Positions 28,729-39,048 of a stretch of DNA of 60,000 nt are shown piece after piece. The stretch is from Chrysophaeum taylorii (taxonomy: Eukaryota > Sar > Pelagophyceae > Pelagomonadales > Pelagomonadaceae). The notes beneath the pieces are model-generated. The model searched no databases, was not told where the DNA came from, and saw only the letters and a list, made by a program, of their open reading frames with translations. How positions within the stretch are numbered: position 1 is the stretch's first letter; every line of letters begins with the position of its first letter. Made by a program: the position numbers and the translations under genes. The DNA lies in NCBI GenBank assembly GCA_029834535.1, contig JAQMWT010000537.1, positions 1 through 60,000 on the forward strand, in the 5' to 3' direction.

Positions 28729-29916
28729 CCCGAGCGGCAGGACGGCAATTATTTCCTGTTCGTTAACCTTGAGCTTCGAGACGCCGTCAATCATATCTTT
28801 GGTACGCAGTACGGCGGGCCCGACGCCGTCCTTCGCCAATGGAGCCGCAAAATTCGCTCTGCGTTCGACGAGGCCAATCTTCACCTCACAGGCCGCTGGA
28901 TCTCAGGCTATGAGGATCGTGAGATGGCTCGCCAGCGCAACGAAAACCGCGAGCTCCACGGAAAGGTCGATCAACTCCACGGAAAGTTTGATCAGCTGCA
29001 GATGATGGTTGGATGCCTGCTCGATAACTTTGGAGTCGCGCAGCCAGCCCAACCACCGCAACTGCAGCCAATCGAGCCACCGGAGCAGCCACTCCTGCCG
29101 CCTCCACCGGCGCTGCCGCCTCCAGCAGCGCACAACCCCGTCGCTCCGCTTCCACCACCGCCGCCGCCTCCCGCGATGGCATCGGCGTCGATCCCGGCCT
29201 TGGCCCCGGCCCCTGTCGTGCCTCAGCCCGAGCGGATCGTGAACGCACCAATCCCCGCACCGGCGCCCACAGATGTTGTCGTGCCCCCGCCCACGCCGGC
29301 GGCAGTCATGCCGCCTTTGGTCATGCAATCTCGAGGCCCTCTCCCACCCTCCGTCTTCCCGGCCTGCACTCACGCGACCGCTCCTCCAACAGTCAACAAC
29401 ATGCTCGTGCGTTCCAGCGCAGCACCCTCATTCGACCTCGACAAACTCAGTGGCGTCGCCGCCGTGGATGTCGCTGTCGGGTGGTTAGGACATAAATTGC
29501 CTCCCACCATGACACGCCAGGACAAGAGACGCTGCGAGAATCTGCTCAAGTATGCCAGGTTTATGGGAACCGACGCCGAAATCAAGGGATTGGCATCGTC
29601 GAACATGGAAATTGGCAAAAAGCGCGCACTTGCCACCAAACTCCTCGGCTTCGTACGCCGCTACCTTGCGATGTTGTACGTGAAGCACAAGAACCCATCG
29701 GATCCGATGCCCAAGGCCTTCGAAACGAAGGGCGGCATGAAGGCAAACTACATCGACGACCGAGTCAGTCAGATCTCCAAACTCCCCGGAATCTCCCGCC
29801 GGAATTTCCCAATCACAAGAGCAAACTTCCACAATTTCCGAAAGGAGATCGACGACACGTTCGACCCCGATTTCGCCCCCGCTGCCGAACGGCCGCGCAT
29901 CGCGAGCAGCAACTAA
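28729..29916 (+). CDS. In-frame continuation of the recombinase ORF: coiled coil and proline-rich tail
   Basis: The frame of the recombinase continues without another stop for 395 codons after the TAG. It starts PERQDGNYFLFVNLELRDAV, passes a coiled coil (ENRELHGKVDQLHGKFDQLQ), a Pro/Ala-rich stretch at about 29045-29400, and a basic helical end (QDKRRCENLLKYARFMGT, KRALATKLLGFVRRYLAML). If translated alone, ATG 28924 gives 330 residues. The protein-like text right across 28729-28923 argues that one long protein was the ancestral state. I do not recognise the C-terminal domain; Cryptons often carry a GCR1_C-type DNA-binding domain there. Confidence 0.55.
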   Translation, partial: PERQDGNYFLFVNLELRDAVNHIFGTQYGGPDAVLRQWSRKIRSAFDEANLHLTGRWISGYEDREMARQRNENRELHGKVDQLHGKFDQLQMMVGCLLDNFGVAQPAQPPQLQPIEPPEQPLLPPPPALPPPAAHNPVAPLPPPPPPPAMASASIPALAPAPVVPQPERIVNAPIPAPAPTDVVVPPPTPAAVMPPLVMQSRGPLPPSVFPACTHATAPPTVNNMLVRSSAAPSFDLDKLSGVAAVDVAVGWLGHKLPPTMTRQDKRRCENLLKYARFMGTDAEIKGLASSNMEIGKKRALATKLLGFVRRYLAMLYVKHKNPSDPMPKAFETKGGMKANYIDDRVSQISKLPGISRRNFPITRANFHNFRKEIDDTFDPDFAPAAERPRIASSN

Positions 29917-30084
29917 TTCGAACACCGCGAGCACGCCCTGGAACCGCCCCTAAGCCGCCGGCCGTCCGCGACCGGGGAAACAAGCTGACATTAACAAGTA
30001 AGAAAAGCATCACCCATCGGTTTACAACCTCGGGCCGACCCCGTAGCATCGTGCCAGAAGGCCGCGAAAGGGTCCTTCTACGCG
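29917..30084. other. Short intergenic stretch of the recombinase element
   Basis: No coding potential is seen between the ORF stop and the satellite. Confidence 0.5.
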
Positions 30085-31030
30085 GCGCGAGCCGCCGGAG
30101 TCGAAGAAGCGGCTTTAGTGGCGCAGAGGTGCCGAGACGCCGGAGGGATCCACAAAAGCCGCCGGCGGCGCCGGAGGCGCCGCCACGGCGCTGGAGGGCG
30201 CCACTAAAGCCTTCGGCGCCGCCAAAGCCGCCGGGGCCTCCGGCGGCGGCGTCACCGGCGCTGCCAAAGCCGCTGGCGGCTTCGGCGGCTTCGGCGGCTT
30301 CGGCGAGGCTTCGGCGGCTTCGGCACCTTCGGCGCCTTCGAAGCCTTCGAAGGCGCCTTCGAAGAAGAACGCCGAAGGCGCCTTCGAAGCCTTCGAAGCC
30401 TTCGAAGGCTTCGAAGCTTCGAAGCCTTCGAAGCTTCGAAGGCGCCTTCGAATAAGAACGCCGAAGGCGCCTTCGAAGCCTTCGAAGCCTTCGAAGCCTT
30501 CGAAAGCTTCGAAGCTTCGAAGCTTAGGCCTTCGAAGCTTCGAAGCCTTCGAAGCTTCGAAGGCTTCGAAGCTTTCGAAGCCTTCGAAGGCTTCGAAGGC
30601 CTCGAAGGCTTCGAAAGCTTCGAAGGCCTTCGAAGGCTTCGAAAGCTTCGAAGGCTTCGCTTCGAAGCTTCGAAGGCTTCGAAGCTTTCGAAGCCTTCGA
30701 AGGCTTCGAAGGCTTCGAAGGCGCCTTCGGCGTTCTTATTCGAAGGCGCCTTCGAAGGCGCCTTCGAATTAAAACGCGCCTTCGAAGGCGCCTTCGAATT
30801 AACTTAAAAAAGGCGCCTTCGAAGGCGCCTTCGAAGGCGCCTTCGAACTCTAAAAGGCGCCTTCGAAGGCGCCTTCGAACTTCGGCGCCTTCGAAGGCGG
30901 CTTCGGCGCCTCCGGCGCCTTCGCTTCGGCGCTTCGGCGCTTCGGCGTCTTCGGCGCCTTCGGCGCCTCTTCGGCGCTTTCGGCGCCTTCGGCGCTTCGG
31001 CGCCTTTTCGCCACCTTTTCGGCGCCGAAG
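30085..31030. repeat. Palindromic satellite built from TTCGAA and GGCGCC
   Basis: It starts with GCC/CGG-type triplets (30085-30290), moves to TTCGGCGGC, then several hundred bases of AGCCTTCGAAGGCTTCGAAG-type text and GGCGCCTTCGAAGGCGCC palindromes, and returns to TTCGGCGCC. Both strands read the same words. The long ORFs through it on either strand (30051-30455, 30524-31048) are Arg/Ala/Phe/Glu low complexity. Confidence 0.95.
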
Positions 31031-31109
31031 TACTTTTTTTTCCGGCATGGGGCGTCCGGAAACGTCCTTTTTTCTTTCCTAACTACTAATCGACAGATGT
31101 TTGTCTGTC

Positions 31110-31184
31110 TGTGAGGAAGCTATGACACTTACCCCTGCACCACGTCCCCATTATAGTTCTCACATCTCCATTTCAGTTCTCACA
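31110..31184 (+). repeat. 5' LTR of the copia element (75 bp)
   Basis: Starts TGTGAGGAAGCTATGACACT and ends AGTTCTCACA. It is identical by eye to 35350-35424. TGTGAG and CTCACA are inverted ends. Confidence 0.95.
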
Positions 31185-31202
31185 TGGCAGCAGGTGTTCT
31201 CC
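31185..31202 (+). other. Candidate primer binding site of the copia element
   Basis: TGGCAGCAGGTGTTCTCC starts directly at the LTR end. The TGG start fits a tRNA CCA end; the tRNA is not identified. Confidence 0.5.
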
Positions 31203-34074
31203 ACGGTTGAGCCTCTGCTTGACTTCGTGGCGACACCTCCTCGGCTTCAGTTCATTGCTACGTGTTCGATTCGTTGTCGTCTATCATGTCCTCGATCGAA
31301 ATTCAAGCTAGCAAGCTTTCGCACAAACTACACACGTCGTCGCGAACATGATCATCTCTACCGGCGATCACATTATCTCGACCAACGATCCTTGGACTAG
31401 CATCTCAGCATCTCGCTCTGCAGAAGCATCTCGCTGCTCTGAAGAAGAATTTCGCGTCAAGCAACAACGTTGATATCCATGAAAACCGCGACATGAACTT
31501 CACGCGAACAACATGACGACCGCGACATGAACTTCACGCGACTTTACAAGCGCATTACCGATGTCTACATGGGCCGTGGGGATCGCGTAGCGAACTTCCT
31601 CAACAAGTTCATCATCGGAGTATACAAGTTGCTCGGCATTGTACCTATCAAAGGAGTTCAAGTTGCTCGGCATTGTACCTGATCCGACGTACCCTCGAGT
31701 GTGTCCTCGCATTTGACTACGTGCATCGTGCTTCAAGCCTTACTGGCTTTGTTTTATCGTCTCGCGTTTCGTACCGATGAATGTGGTTCTACCCTTGAGA
31801 AGTTCAACAACAACGATGAATGTGGTTCTACCCTTGAGTAGTTCAACAACAATCAATTTCGATGGCATGCACAACCACTTCCGCCGCGCTATCCGCCGCG
31901 TCGTCAACCACGACTTCAGACTCTTCCAACTGACCTACCCTAGACGCTCCCCTTTCCCAACAACCTGGCTCTACTCGATTCCGACGCACTACCCGATGTC
32001 CTTTTGGCGGCTGCAAGGATCACTTTAAGGGGGACTGCCGCAAGTTTCAAAGTTCCTAGCTATTCCACGACAACGCCCTACCCACCATCGCCGTTCTTCT
32101 CAACAGCGCAACACTTCCAATGACTCCAAAAACACCCAACAACACCAACCCAAACCCACCACCACTAACACTGCCTTTTCTGCTCCTATGCCTACTCCCA
32201 CCTTGACTGATTCTAGTTCCACTCCGCCGCTTTTCTTAATACCACCATCTATTCCACCCCCTTCACCGCTTTAAACGGCCACACCCACCGTCTCACATAC
32301 CCCTCCCGATACTCTGTCTCATGCCAATCAAGTTAATTCCAAGTCAGCGTGTGTACCGCCGAATGTCTGATGCAAGCACATCAACAACCCCATCCCACGG
32401 AAGCCCCTCGTTTTTGTTTTTAGCTCCCATTGCACAGGCGCCTCGTTCTGTATTTTCCGCTATTCGTTGCTCAGCCCCTCGTTCTGTATTTCCCCTCGTC
32501 GTTGCTCCTCTCCTCGTTCTGTCTTTTCACCTCGTCGTTGCTCCCCTCCTCGTTCTGTATTTCGCCTATTCGTTGCTCCACTCCCCGTTGTGCATTTTCA
32601 GCTATTCGTTGATCCGCCCCTCGTTGTGCTTGTCGGTTTTGGTAAAACCAGCGAATCACGTTCCATCGCGCATTTCACCTGCCACAACTAAGCTGTGCCT
32701 GTCAATTTTTCGCGTGCGCAGTTTTCGTGCTTCCTATGTGGTTGGATCGCTCATCTTCGGGATCCTGGACAGACGCTTCTTTGCTGTGTGATTTGTGGTT
32801 CTCCTTCACGCACTTTTCGCCGTTTTTCTGACCTTTAAAATTCGGTTTTGCTATCGACGTGAATTCCGTGTTCAGCACCCGCGACGCTATCTGCAAGCTA
32901 TCTGCAACGTTCTTACGTGCCACAACTGTTTTGCCACTGTCTCCAACTTCTACCGCAGCCTATTCGAGTATGACAAGCGAAGCTCGCCGCTTGCTCCTCC
33001 AACGTTGGCCCATATGGCAATTTCGTTCTTGCGACTGCGAAAACGGGCCACTTTCTTATCTGTCACAGCAGGCTGGCATACAGCAGCCTGGTCTACCTGT
33101 GTTCGTTCCTTACACCGCTGGCGCGTCCGAAGTCTTCCATCTTCGCGTACAGGACGCGGTCGTGCCCATGGCAACTTGCTCGCGCCACAAAACCAAACAC
33201 CCACGTTCGCATCAAACCTGTTTACGCCTGTTTGGATTCTGTCGACTCCGACCATCGTCATACCCTGGTCACCATGCAACATATCTGCCCAAAGGCCATG
33301 TTCTCATCAGACGTCTGGTACACCGCCATCATATGTACCAGCTTGTGTTTCCGCTATCTTTGCCCCGCTGCGATCCTCAGTGGCAACAATCGTCTAACGC
33401 ACGTCATCCCAGGCACTTTTGTCGCTATCGTTCTTCAGACCTCGATTTTGCTGACAGTTTCACTTACCCGATTTCCTGCAATGTCAACCACCGAAGGAAC
33501 TTCAACGTTGTTCTGACTTTCTCGAATCACGCTTCCAAGCTCTCGTCTACTGTTGCCCCATTGTCACCTGTTCTTCCGCTGTTGCCCCCTTGTTCGCTGT
33601 TGCCCCCTTGCCCCTTGTTTGATGAGAATGCGCCGGTTTCACTGGGACTGATCACCCCATCACGTGAACCGACCATTCTACGAGCTCGAGAGAAAACAAC
33701 TGAAAGTGCAAAAGAGAGAAAACAACAGTGCAAAACAAAGTCGTGCCAAACGGGGCCGACCGCGCAAAGTCGACCAACGCGCGTTGCAACAACCAACAAA
33801 CTTTTTTTTTTACGGGCCATTCTGTTTCATCCTGTCACAATGTTGATACGGGCCATTCCAATGTTGATACGGGCCATTCTGATGTTGATACGGGCCATTC
33901 TGATGTCGATACGGGCAATTCTGTTTCCTCCTGTCACGATGTTGATTCTGTTTCCTCTGTCGCTTCTGTTTCCCCCTGTAACTCTTTGTATGTCTCTTCT
34001 GTTAGCTTTCGTTTGTTAGTTCATTAGGTCTTCCTTCCCTTTTGTTTAGCTAACACCCTTGTTGATCCTCATGC
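31203..34074 (+). pseudogene. Decayed gag-protease-integrase region of the copia element
   Basis: Few traces remain. A zinc-knuckle-like RCPFGGCKDHFKGDCRKF is encoded near 31991-32050, which marks the end of Gag. From 32100 to 34070 I see only short frames rich in Ser, Pro and Leu and a region of repeated GCTCCCCTCCTCGTTCTGT-type text (32440-32600). A further short repeat, TGATACGGGCCATTC, recurs at 33840-33920. I cannot point to an integrase HHCC or DDE. Confidence 0.55.
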
Positions 34075-34877
34075 ACACGTTTATTACTCTGCTTCCGAAG
34101 AACTGTCGCAATATTCCGACCTTGACGGATACACTATCACTTCCACCCATCTACGTGAAGCTTTAGCTCCGACCAATCCTGAGCGTCCTGGCTGGTTGCA
34201 AGCCATCGCTAAAGAATACAGCTCTCTTGGTCAGCTTGGTTGCTGGGATGTTATGCGCCTTCCTTCGACGTTTTCTGGCAACATTTGTACCCTCAAGTGG
34301 ATCCTCCGCAAGAAGTATGACTCTGGCCGCTTCAAATCGTACAAGGCTCGCCTCGTTGTCCGCGGTTACACGCAGGTTCACGGCATTGCTTACCACGACA
34401 CGTGCCGTCCTGTAGATGTCATCTCTGCTTTCATACAAGCCCCTGTCTGGCGTTGCTGTTCATGACTGGGATTTGCATAAGTTGGATGTCAACTCCGCTT
34501 TTATCAAGCTCATTGACGAAGACATCTATGTCTGGCCACCCGAAGGCTATGCTCCTCGCCAACCCACCGATGGTTCCAAAATCGTTTACAAGCTCCGTCG
34601 CTCTTGGTATGGTTGCAAACAAGCTTGTCGCAATTGGTGGCTTTATTTGGAACGCTTCCTTCTCAATGATTGTGGCTTCGTCCGCGGATCTGGTGACACT
34701 TGCCATTACAAGCTCGTGCTCAATTCTACCGTGGTCCTCCGTCTCGTTTTAGTCGTTGATGATCTTCTTGTGGCGCACCCTCGTCATTGCATTGGCCATT
34801 ACCAAGCCTTTTTCCTCCATATCCGCGCTTTCACTGACGTCAATGAACTTGATCTCACCTCTTACGTTGGCTTTTGA
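34075..34877 (+). pseudogene. Copia reverse transcriptase fragment (frameshifted, truncated)
   Basis: The first part reads LREALAPTNPERPGWLQAIA, CTLKWILRKKYDSGRFKSYK and ARLVVRGYTQVHGIAYHDT in frame 2. A one-base change near 34415 moves it to frame 3: HKLDVNSAFIKLIDEDIYVW, PPEGY, RRSWYGCKQACRNW and the catalytic VVDDLLVA (YVDDLLIA in most copia elements). After this, coding stops at 34875, and the RT thumb and connection are missing. Confidence 0.85.
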
Positions 34878-35218
34878 AGCTGAATTGCTCGCTCTTTACG
34901 CCGCTACTGCTGAGCTCTATTGGCTTCTCCAACTTTTTGATGACTTTGATCTCCCTCGTCACACGGTACCAGTGTATGTCGATAATAGCACCACCGTCAC
35001 CCAAGTCCGTCTCCAATGTCTCCCGCGGCGCACCCGCCATATTGATATTCGCTTTTACCGCCGAATATCATCGCAACCACATCATTGACCTCCAACATAG
35101 CGATATCTTCACCCGCAGTACGGAAGCTCCTTCCTTCCTCCGGCTTCGTGCTCGTTACCTCACCTCGCGACTTCGCCCTGATATCTCCTGTCTCTTTCTG
35201 CCACACTGCCTCTCCTGA
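34878..35218 (+). pseudogene. Copia RNase H fragment
   Basis: Reads FEAELLALYAATAELYWLLQ, PVYVDNSTTV, RRTRHIDIRF and, after a one-base shift, AEYHRNHIIDLQH and DIFTRS. These match the copia RNase H blocks AEYxAL, CDNxSA, RTKHIDIRxHFxR and D.FTK. Because it follows the RT catalytic motif after only about 120 bases, a deletion of several hundred bases is implied. Confidence 0.85.
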
Positions 35219-35349
35219 CGTCTTCCTTCAAGCTTCTCCTCTGTGAGCGTCTCACTTACCCCTTTTCCTTCTTCCTTTTCTTTCTTTTCCAGCACCTCTG
35301 TGAGGACCTCACTTACCCCTTTTTCCTTTTCTTTCTTTTCCAGCACCTG

Positions 35350-35424
35350 TGTGAGGAAGCTATGACACTTACCCCTGCACCACGTCCCCATTATAGTTCT
35401 CACATCTCCATTTCAGTTCTCACA
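35350..35424 (+). repeat. 3' LTR of the copia element (75 bp)
   Basis: Same sequence as 31110-31184. The stretch before it (35230-35349) is strongly pyrimidine-rich on this strand and contains a partial duplication of CTTTTCCAGCACCT(C/G)TGTGAG at 35282-35305, so no ordinary polypurine tract is obvious. Confidence 0.95.
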
Positions 35425-36304
35425 CTGTCTGTTCGTCTGTCTGTCCCTCGATTTAGGGTAAGGATCAGGTAGGCGCGAGAGTAAGGATCAGGTAGGCGCG
35501 AGAGCCAGACAGTGATCCTCCAAGCCGTCTACGGCGACCTCGCAGACTATTTCCACGACCCGCGGCGGCTCTTTCAGCGCGCCATTCTCACGCCCCGTCG
35601 AAACGATGTTGTCGATGCTGACAACGCGCGCGTGACCGCGGCCTTTTTTTCCCGGAGACGAGGCGTCGGAGTTCTTTTCGGTCGACTAGGTTGGGTCGGA
35701 AGACGACGCCTCGCTCTTTACAGTCGAGTTTTCAATTCCCTGACAGCCAACGGCATGCTGACTTTGATCGCGAGCTTAAGGTCTTCGCAACCACGACCCG
35801 TCGCACGGCCACTGCAACGGTACCAGATACCGATAAGCCCCCTCCCGGCGTCTACACGCGCACTGTAGGTGAGCTTACTGGGCCAGGTGAACTTACTGGG
35901 TTTGAGATTGGGACTAGGTGAACTGAGTGACCAGGTGAACTGGGTTTGAGATTGGGACTAGGTGAACTGAGTGACCAGGTGAACTTACTGGGACCAGGTG
36001 AACTTACTGAGGGTTTTAGAGTAAACTCAAAGGTTAGCGGCGTGTGCGGATCAAAGCAGCTTAGATTGGCGGAGGCGAGAGCGACGAGCTCGATGGAGTG
36101 GGTGTGAGCTAGGTGAACTTACTGACCAGGTGAACTTATATGAAACTTACTGGGACCAGGTGAACTTACTGGGGTTAGAGATTTGGACTAGGTGAACTTA
36201 CTGACCAGGTGAACTTATATGAAACTTATTGGGATTAGGTGAACTTGCTGGGGTTAGAGATTGGGACTAGGTGAACTTACTGGCCTGCACTTGTCTATGC
36301 TAAA
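35425..36304 (+). mobile_element. PIF1-helicase repeat unit 5
   Basis: CCCTCGATTTAGGGTAAGGA, then the helicase block VYGDLADYFHDPRRLFQRAI plus LTPRRNDVVDADNAR (35512-35660). The copy stops near 35830: the motif V-VI segment (INKSQGQT) seen in other units is deleted, since GTACCAGATAC joins straight to CGATAAGCCCCCTCCC. An AGGTGAACTTACTG array fills 35865-36290. Confidence 0.75.
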
Positions 36305-36408
36305 CGTGGACTGCTAAGAGGGGGGTGTGTGTGCGGCGCATGAAGGATGTGGGTGGTTTTGTGGGGTAGGAGGGATGTGCCTGACGGGCGGAGATAAGTA
36401 TGCGGGAC

Positions 36409-39048
36409 CTAGTCGGGGCCATCGCCGAGTCGTGGGGCAGGCGAAGAGAGGACGGGCCCCGCCCGGAGGTCGTACGCATGCTGCCGCCGGACGTATGTGC
36501 GACGAAGGGCGACGTCCTGCTGGGATCTGGCGGCCTGGGTGGGGCTCCCCGAGGCGGCGACATGGGTGAGGGCGGTGAGGGCACAGCGAGCCCGGCCTAA
36601 TGCATTTGCGATCCCCCACTCACGGTATATGCGGCGAGTTTGGGCCGCCTTTGCCTCTGTGAAGTTGGCGTAGCCGCTTGCCACCCAGGTTCGCGCAGCG
36701 ATGCGCTCTGCGCATGTTTGGGCGAGGGCGTGGCACGCCGCGCTGGCCTCACCGAAGGCACCAAAGACGAGGCCGGCGACGGTGCCGTAGCTACGTAGCC
36801 GCTGCTCGACAGGGCCCAAGAAGCCAGGCAGTGGTGCTGTACGCGGCTGGGGGATGATGGCGTCGATGCCGCGGGCGTGAGCGAGGTATTCGGAGTGGAC
36901 TTGCGCTGCGCGCCGATCGACAGGCGACGGGTGGGAGGGATGGAGGGCGTGGGCGGTGTATAACGAACCCCAAGCGAGGGTTTTGATGTCGTAGAGTTGC
37001 TCCTTGTTGTCGAGCGTGGTGAGGATGTCTGGGACGACGTGGCGACGGGCGAGATTGCCTCGGTACCGGCCGTAGAGGCGCGTGCGAATGGTAGGGGCGA
37101 CGACGTCAGCAAAGATGCCGAAAACCTCGGACAGGGCTGGGATGCCGGCCTCTTTGACGCTGCAGAGGACGCACTCGAACTGGCCGTCATGCCAGGTGGT
37201 CCGCGTTCCTCCGCGGTTGACAAGGTTGGCCTGCGTGAGAAGCACCTTGCCGTGAGCGTCGAGAACGACGTCAGTGCCCAGAATGCGAGTGCCCACGAGG
37301 CCCGAACAAGCTGGAGAGGGGTAGCCAAAGTACTGGGCACACATCTCAGCCCAGCAGCGGTTGGGGATTTGAAGGGCGGAGCTGGGCCACGAGCTGATGA
37401 ACGTGGTCGAGAAGCGATCCCATGAGGACGCAGCTACTCGAAGTGCATCGGTGACGGGAAGGGTGGCCGCAAGGCGCTGGACTGCAGTGGCCCGAGCTGT
37501 CTCGCGCTGGGAGGTTAGAGCACGCTGGAGTTGGGGTATGAGCACGGGTGTCGAGATGGTGGGGTCGATGAGGACGCCCATGGAGACGAATTCGTGGGAG
37601 AGAGGACCGTCGACGAGATGAACGTTGGCGGGGTCGCCGGAACCAGCGCCGCCGTGGGAAGCCAGCGTGGTACGGAGATCAGCCCGAAGTCCATCCCACG
37701 CAGTCTCGAGTGGTCGCCCCAGGCGGCAACCGGATGCGAGGAGGTGGTGCCAATGGTGCAACTCATTACCTGTGCGAAAAGAAGTGGCACCCAGGACCGA
37801 GGCGAGGCGGGGGAGGTAGCCAGGGACCTCCACGGCACCCGTAGGATCGCGAAGGTCGAAGAGATGTGGGAGGGCCTGGGCCGCCGTGCCAACAAAGGCG
37901 GCGGGGCTGAGGTTGGCGCAGGAGCGAATGCCACCACCCCCACTTCGAGCAGGAAGACGGAGGCGTTGGAGGACGATGCCGGTGGAGTCAAAAACCTGAC
38001 GCGGCTCTGCGCCAAGTGCTGTGGCGACGAAGCTGAGGACGGCAACGTCGAAGCGGCGGAGCGCGCTCAAGGCATTGGCGGGGTAGCAGTGTTGCGCGAG
38101 GTAATCCATGCGCGGGGCGATGCAGTAGCGGCCCAACGAGTACATGCAGTGGAGGGAGACGTTCTGGAGCTTGGTGCGAATACGGCTCATGTAGCTCACC
38201 TGAGCGTCAACCTCGCGTTGCAAGGTAGCTTCGACATAGGCATCTCCGGCGTGTCCGGGGGAACCGATGGGCCCACCGTAGATTACGAGGCCGTCGGCGA
38301 CAACGGGGATACCAGCAAGAGTGCGCGTGCCGTCCGGCGCAACTTGGACGTGGTCGTGAACATCGGGGTGATCGAGAAGACCCATGCCAAGTGCCGGACA
38401 GAACGCCACGCACTTGTCGAGGCGGAGCTCCTCGCCGCTAGCTTGGATGTCGCGGGCGTACTGCAGGAGGGCGTCGACAACCTCACGAGGGGAACCAGAG
38501 ATGACGCCGTCGTCCATGCCAAATCGGGCGTAGCCGGCACATGAACGTAAGCGGGTGTCAAGGGCCTGTGCGGCGTCATGCGTTGCCAGACAGTACGCCG
38601 GTGGATAGGCGGGGTCGCCTTGCTGGCCGCCTTCTTGAGAGTCGAAGGGGGCGCGATCGAGGCCGGTGGGGCCATGGAGGGCCACCCAGGATGCCGGCCG
38701 TAATTGCTTAAACATAAAGTGGCCAAAGGCACGCAGCTTAGCGTTGGCGTGGTTGGCGAGTTTGTCCACGATGGTCCGGCGCTTGAGCTCGTTGAAGGCG
38801 TTGCGTTTGTCCAGCTTGATGATGACCTGGTCGGGGTACTGCTCCGCGTGGGTGCGGACGCCGAAGACGAGGCGCGAGGGGCCGCCCTTGACCCCGACGG
38901 CAACGTTGATCGGGTACAGTGCCTCGGAGATCTCGGAGTGGTGGCTTCGCGCAAGGCACCGTCCAGTGGCACGGCGGCGGACGGTGCCAATGCCCATAGG
39001 TCGAACGTCAGGTGCTTGGTTAGCGTCAGCGGCGCGTCGTTTCACCAA
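36409..39048 (-). CDS. Non-LTR reverse transcriptase with C-terminal PD-(D/E)XK-like nuclease
   Basis: RT blocks: RPMGIGTVRRRATGR (residues 16-30), Asp80 in IIKLDKRNAFNEL, EGGQQGDPAYPP (139-150), and GMDDGVISG with Asp179-Asp180. The usual Tyr/Phe before xDD is Gly. Near the C-terminus, His620, Cys626 and Cys629 lie ahead of Pro673-Asp674 and Asp687-Ile-Lys689, a PD-x12-DxK spacing typical of restriction-like endonucleases that nick the target in R2-like elements. No internal stop. The ATG-equivalent at 39048 is not the true start, since RT coding continues upstream in another frame. Confidence 0.8.
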   Translation of the reverse strand: MVKRRAADANQAPDVRPMGIGTVRRRATGRCLARSHHSEISEALYPINVAVGVKGGPSRLVFGVRTHAEQYPDQVIIKLDKRNAFNELKRRTIVDKLANHANAKLRAFGHFMFKQLRPASWVALHGPTGLDRAPFDSQEGGQQGDPAYPPAYCLATHDAAQALDTRLRSCAGYARFGMDDGVISGSPREVVDALLQYARDIQASGEELRLDKCVAFCPALGMGLLDHPDVHDHVQVAPDGTRTLAGIPVVADGLVIYGGPIGSPGHAGDAYVEATLQREVDAQVSYMSRIRTKLQNVSLHCMYSLGRYCIAPRMDYLAQHCYPANALSALRRFDVAVLSFVATALGAEPRQVFDSTGIVLQRLRLPARSGGGGIRSCANLSPAAFVGTAAQALPHLFDLRDPTGAVEVPGYLPRLASVLGATSFRTGNELHHWHHLLASGCRLGRPLETAWDGLRADLRTTLASHGGAGSGDPANVHLVDGPLSHEFVSMGVLIDPTISTPVLIPQLQRALTSQRETARATAVQRLAATLPVTDALRVAASSWDRFSTTFISSWPSSALQIPNRCWAEMCAQYFGYPSPACSGLVGTRILGTDVVLDAHGKVLLTQANLVNRGGTRTTWHDGQFECVLCSVKEAGIPALSEVFGIFADVVAPTIRTRLYGRYRGNLARRHVVPDILTTLDNKEQLYDIKTLAWGSLYTAHALHPSHPSPVDRRAAQVHSEYLAHARGIDAIIPQPRTAPLPGFLGPVEQRLRSYGTVAGLVFGAFGEASAACHALAQTCAERIAARTWVASGYANFTEAKAAQTRRIYREWGIANALGRARCALTALTHVAASGSPTQAARSQQDVALRRTYVRRQHAYDLRAGPVLSSPAPRLGDGPD

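Larger units (their letters stand above)
27104..31107 (+). mobile_element. Tyrosine-recombinase (Crypton-like) element between 26-bp direct repeats
   Basis: A perfect 26-bp direct repeat containing CTACTAATCGACAGATG lies at 27104-27129 and 31082-31107. Just inside, CGTTTCCGGACG (27140-27151) faces its exact inverse (31053-31064). The interior has a tyrosine recombinase ORF, an in-frame continuation after a TAG, and a palindromic satellite. There is no RT, so it is not DIRS or Ngaro; Crypton-like is the nearest class. The direct-repeat word also ends other elements here, so it may be the target rather than part of the element. Confidence 0.65.
31110..35424 (+). mobile_element. Ty1/copia LTR retrotransposon with 75-bp LTRs, internally decayed
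   Basis: Identical 75-bp LTRs (TGTGAGGAAGC...GTTCTCACA) are flanked by CTGTC at 31105-31109 and 35425-35429, a 5-bp target duplication. A TGGCAGCAGG primer site follows the 5' LTR at once. RT and RNase H pieces are of copia type. It sits within the GTCT tetranucleotide tract that joins the recombinase element's right repeat to helicase unit 5. Confidence 0.93.

Noticed and set aside
30051..31048. Two long ORFs in the satellite region
   Set aside because: The palindromic TTCGAA/GGCGCC text lacks stops by composition. The residues are pure low complexity.
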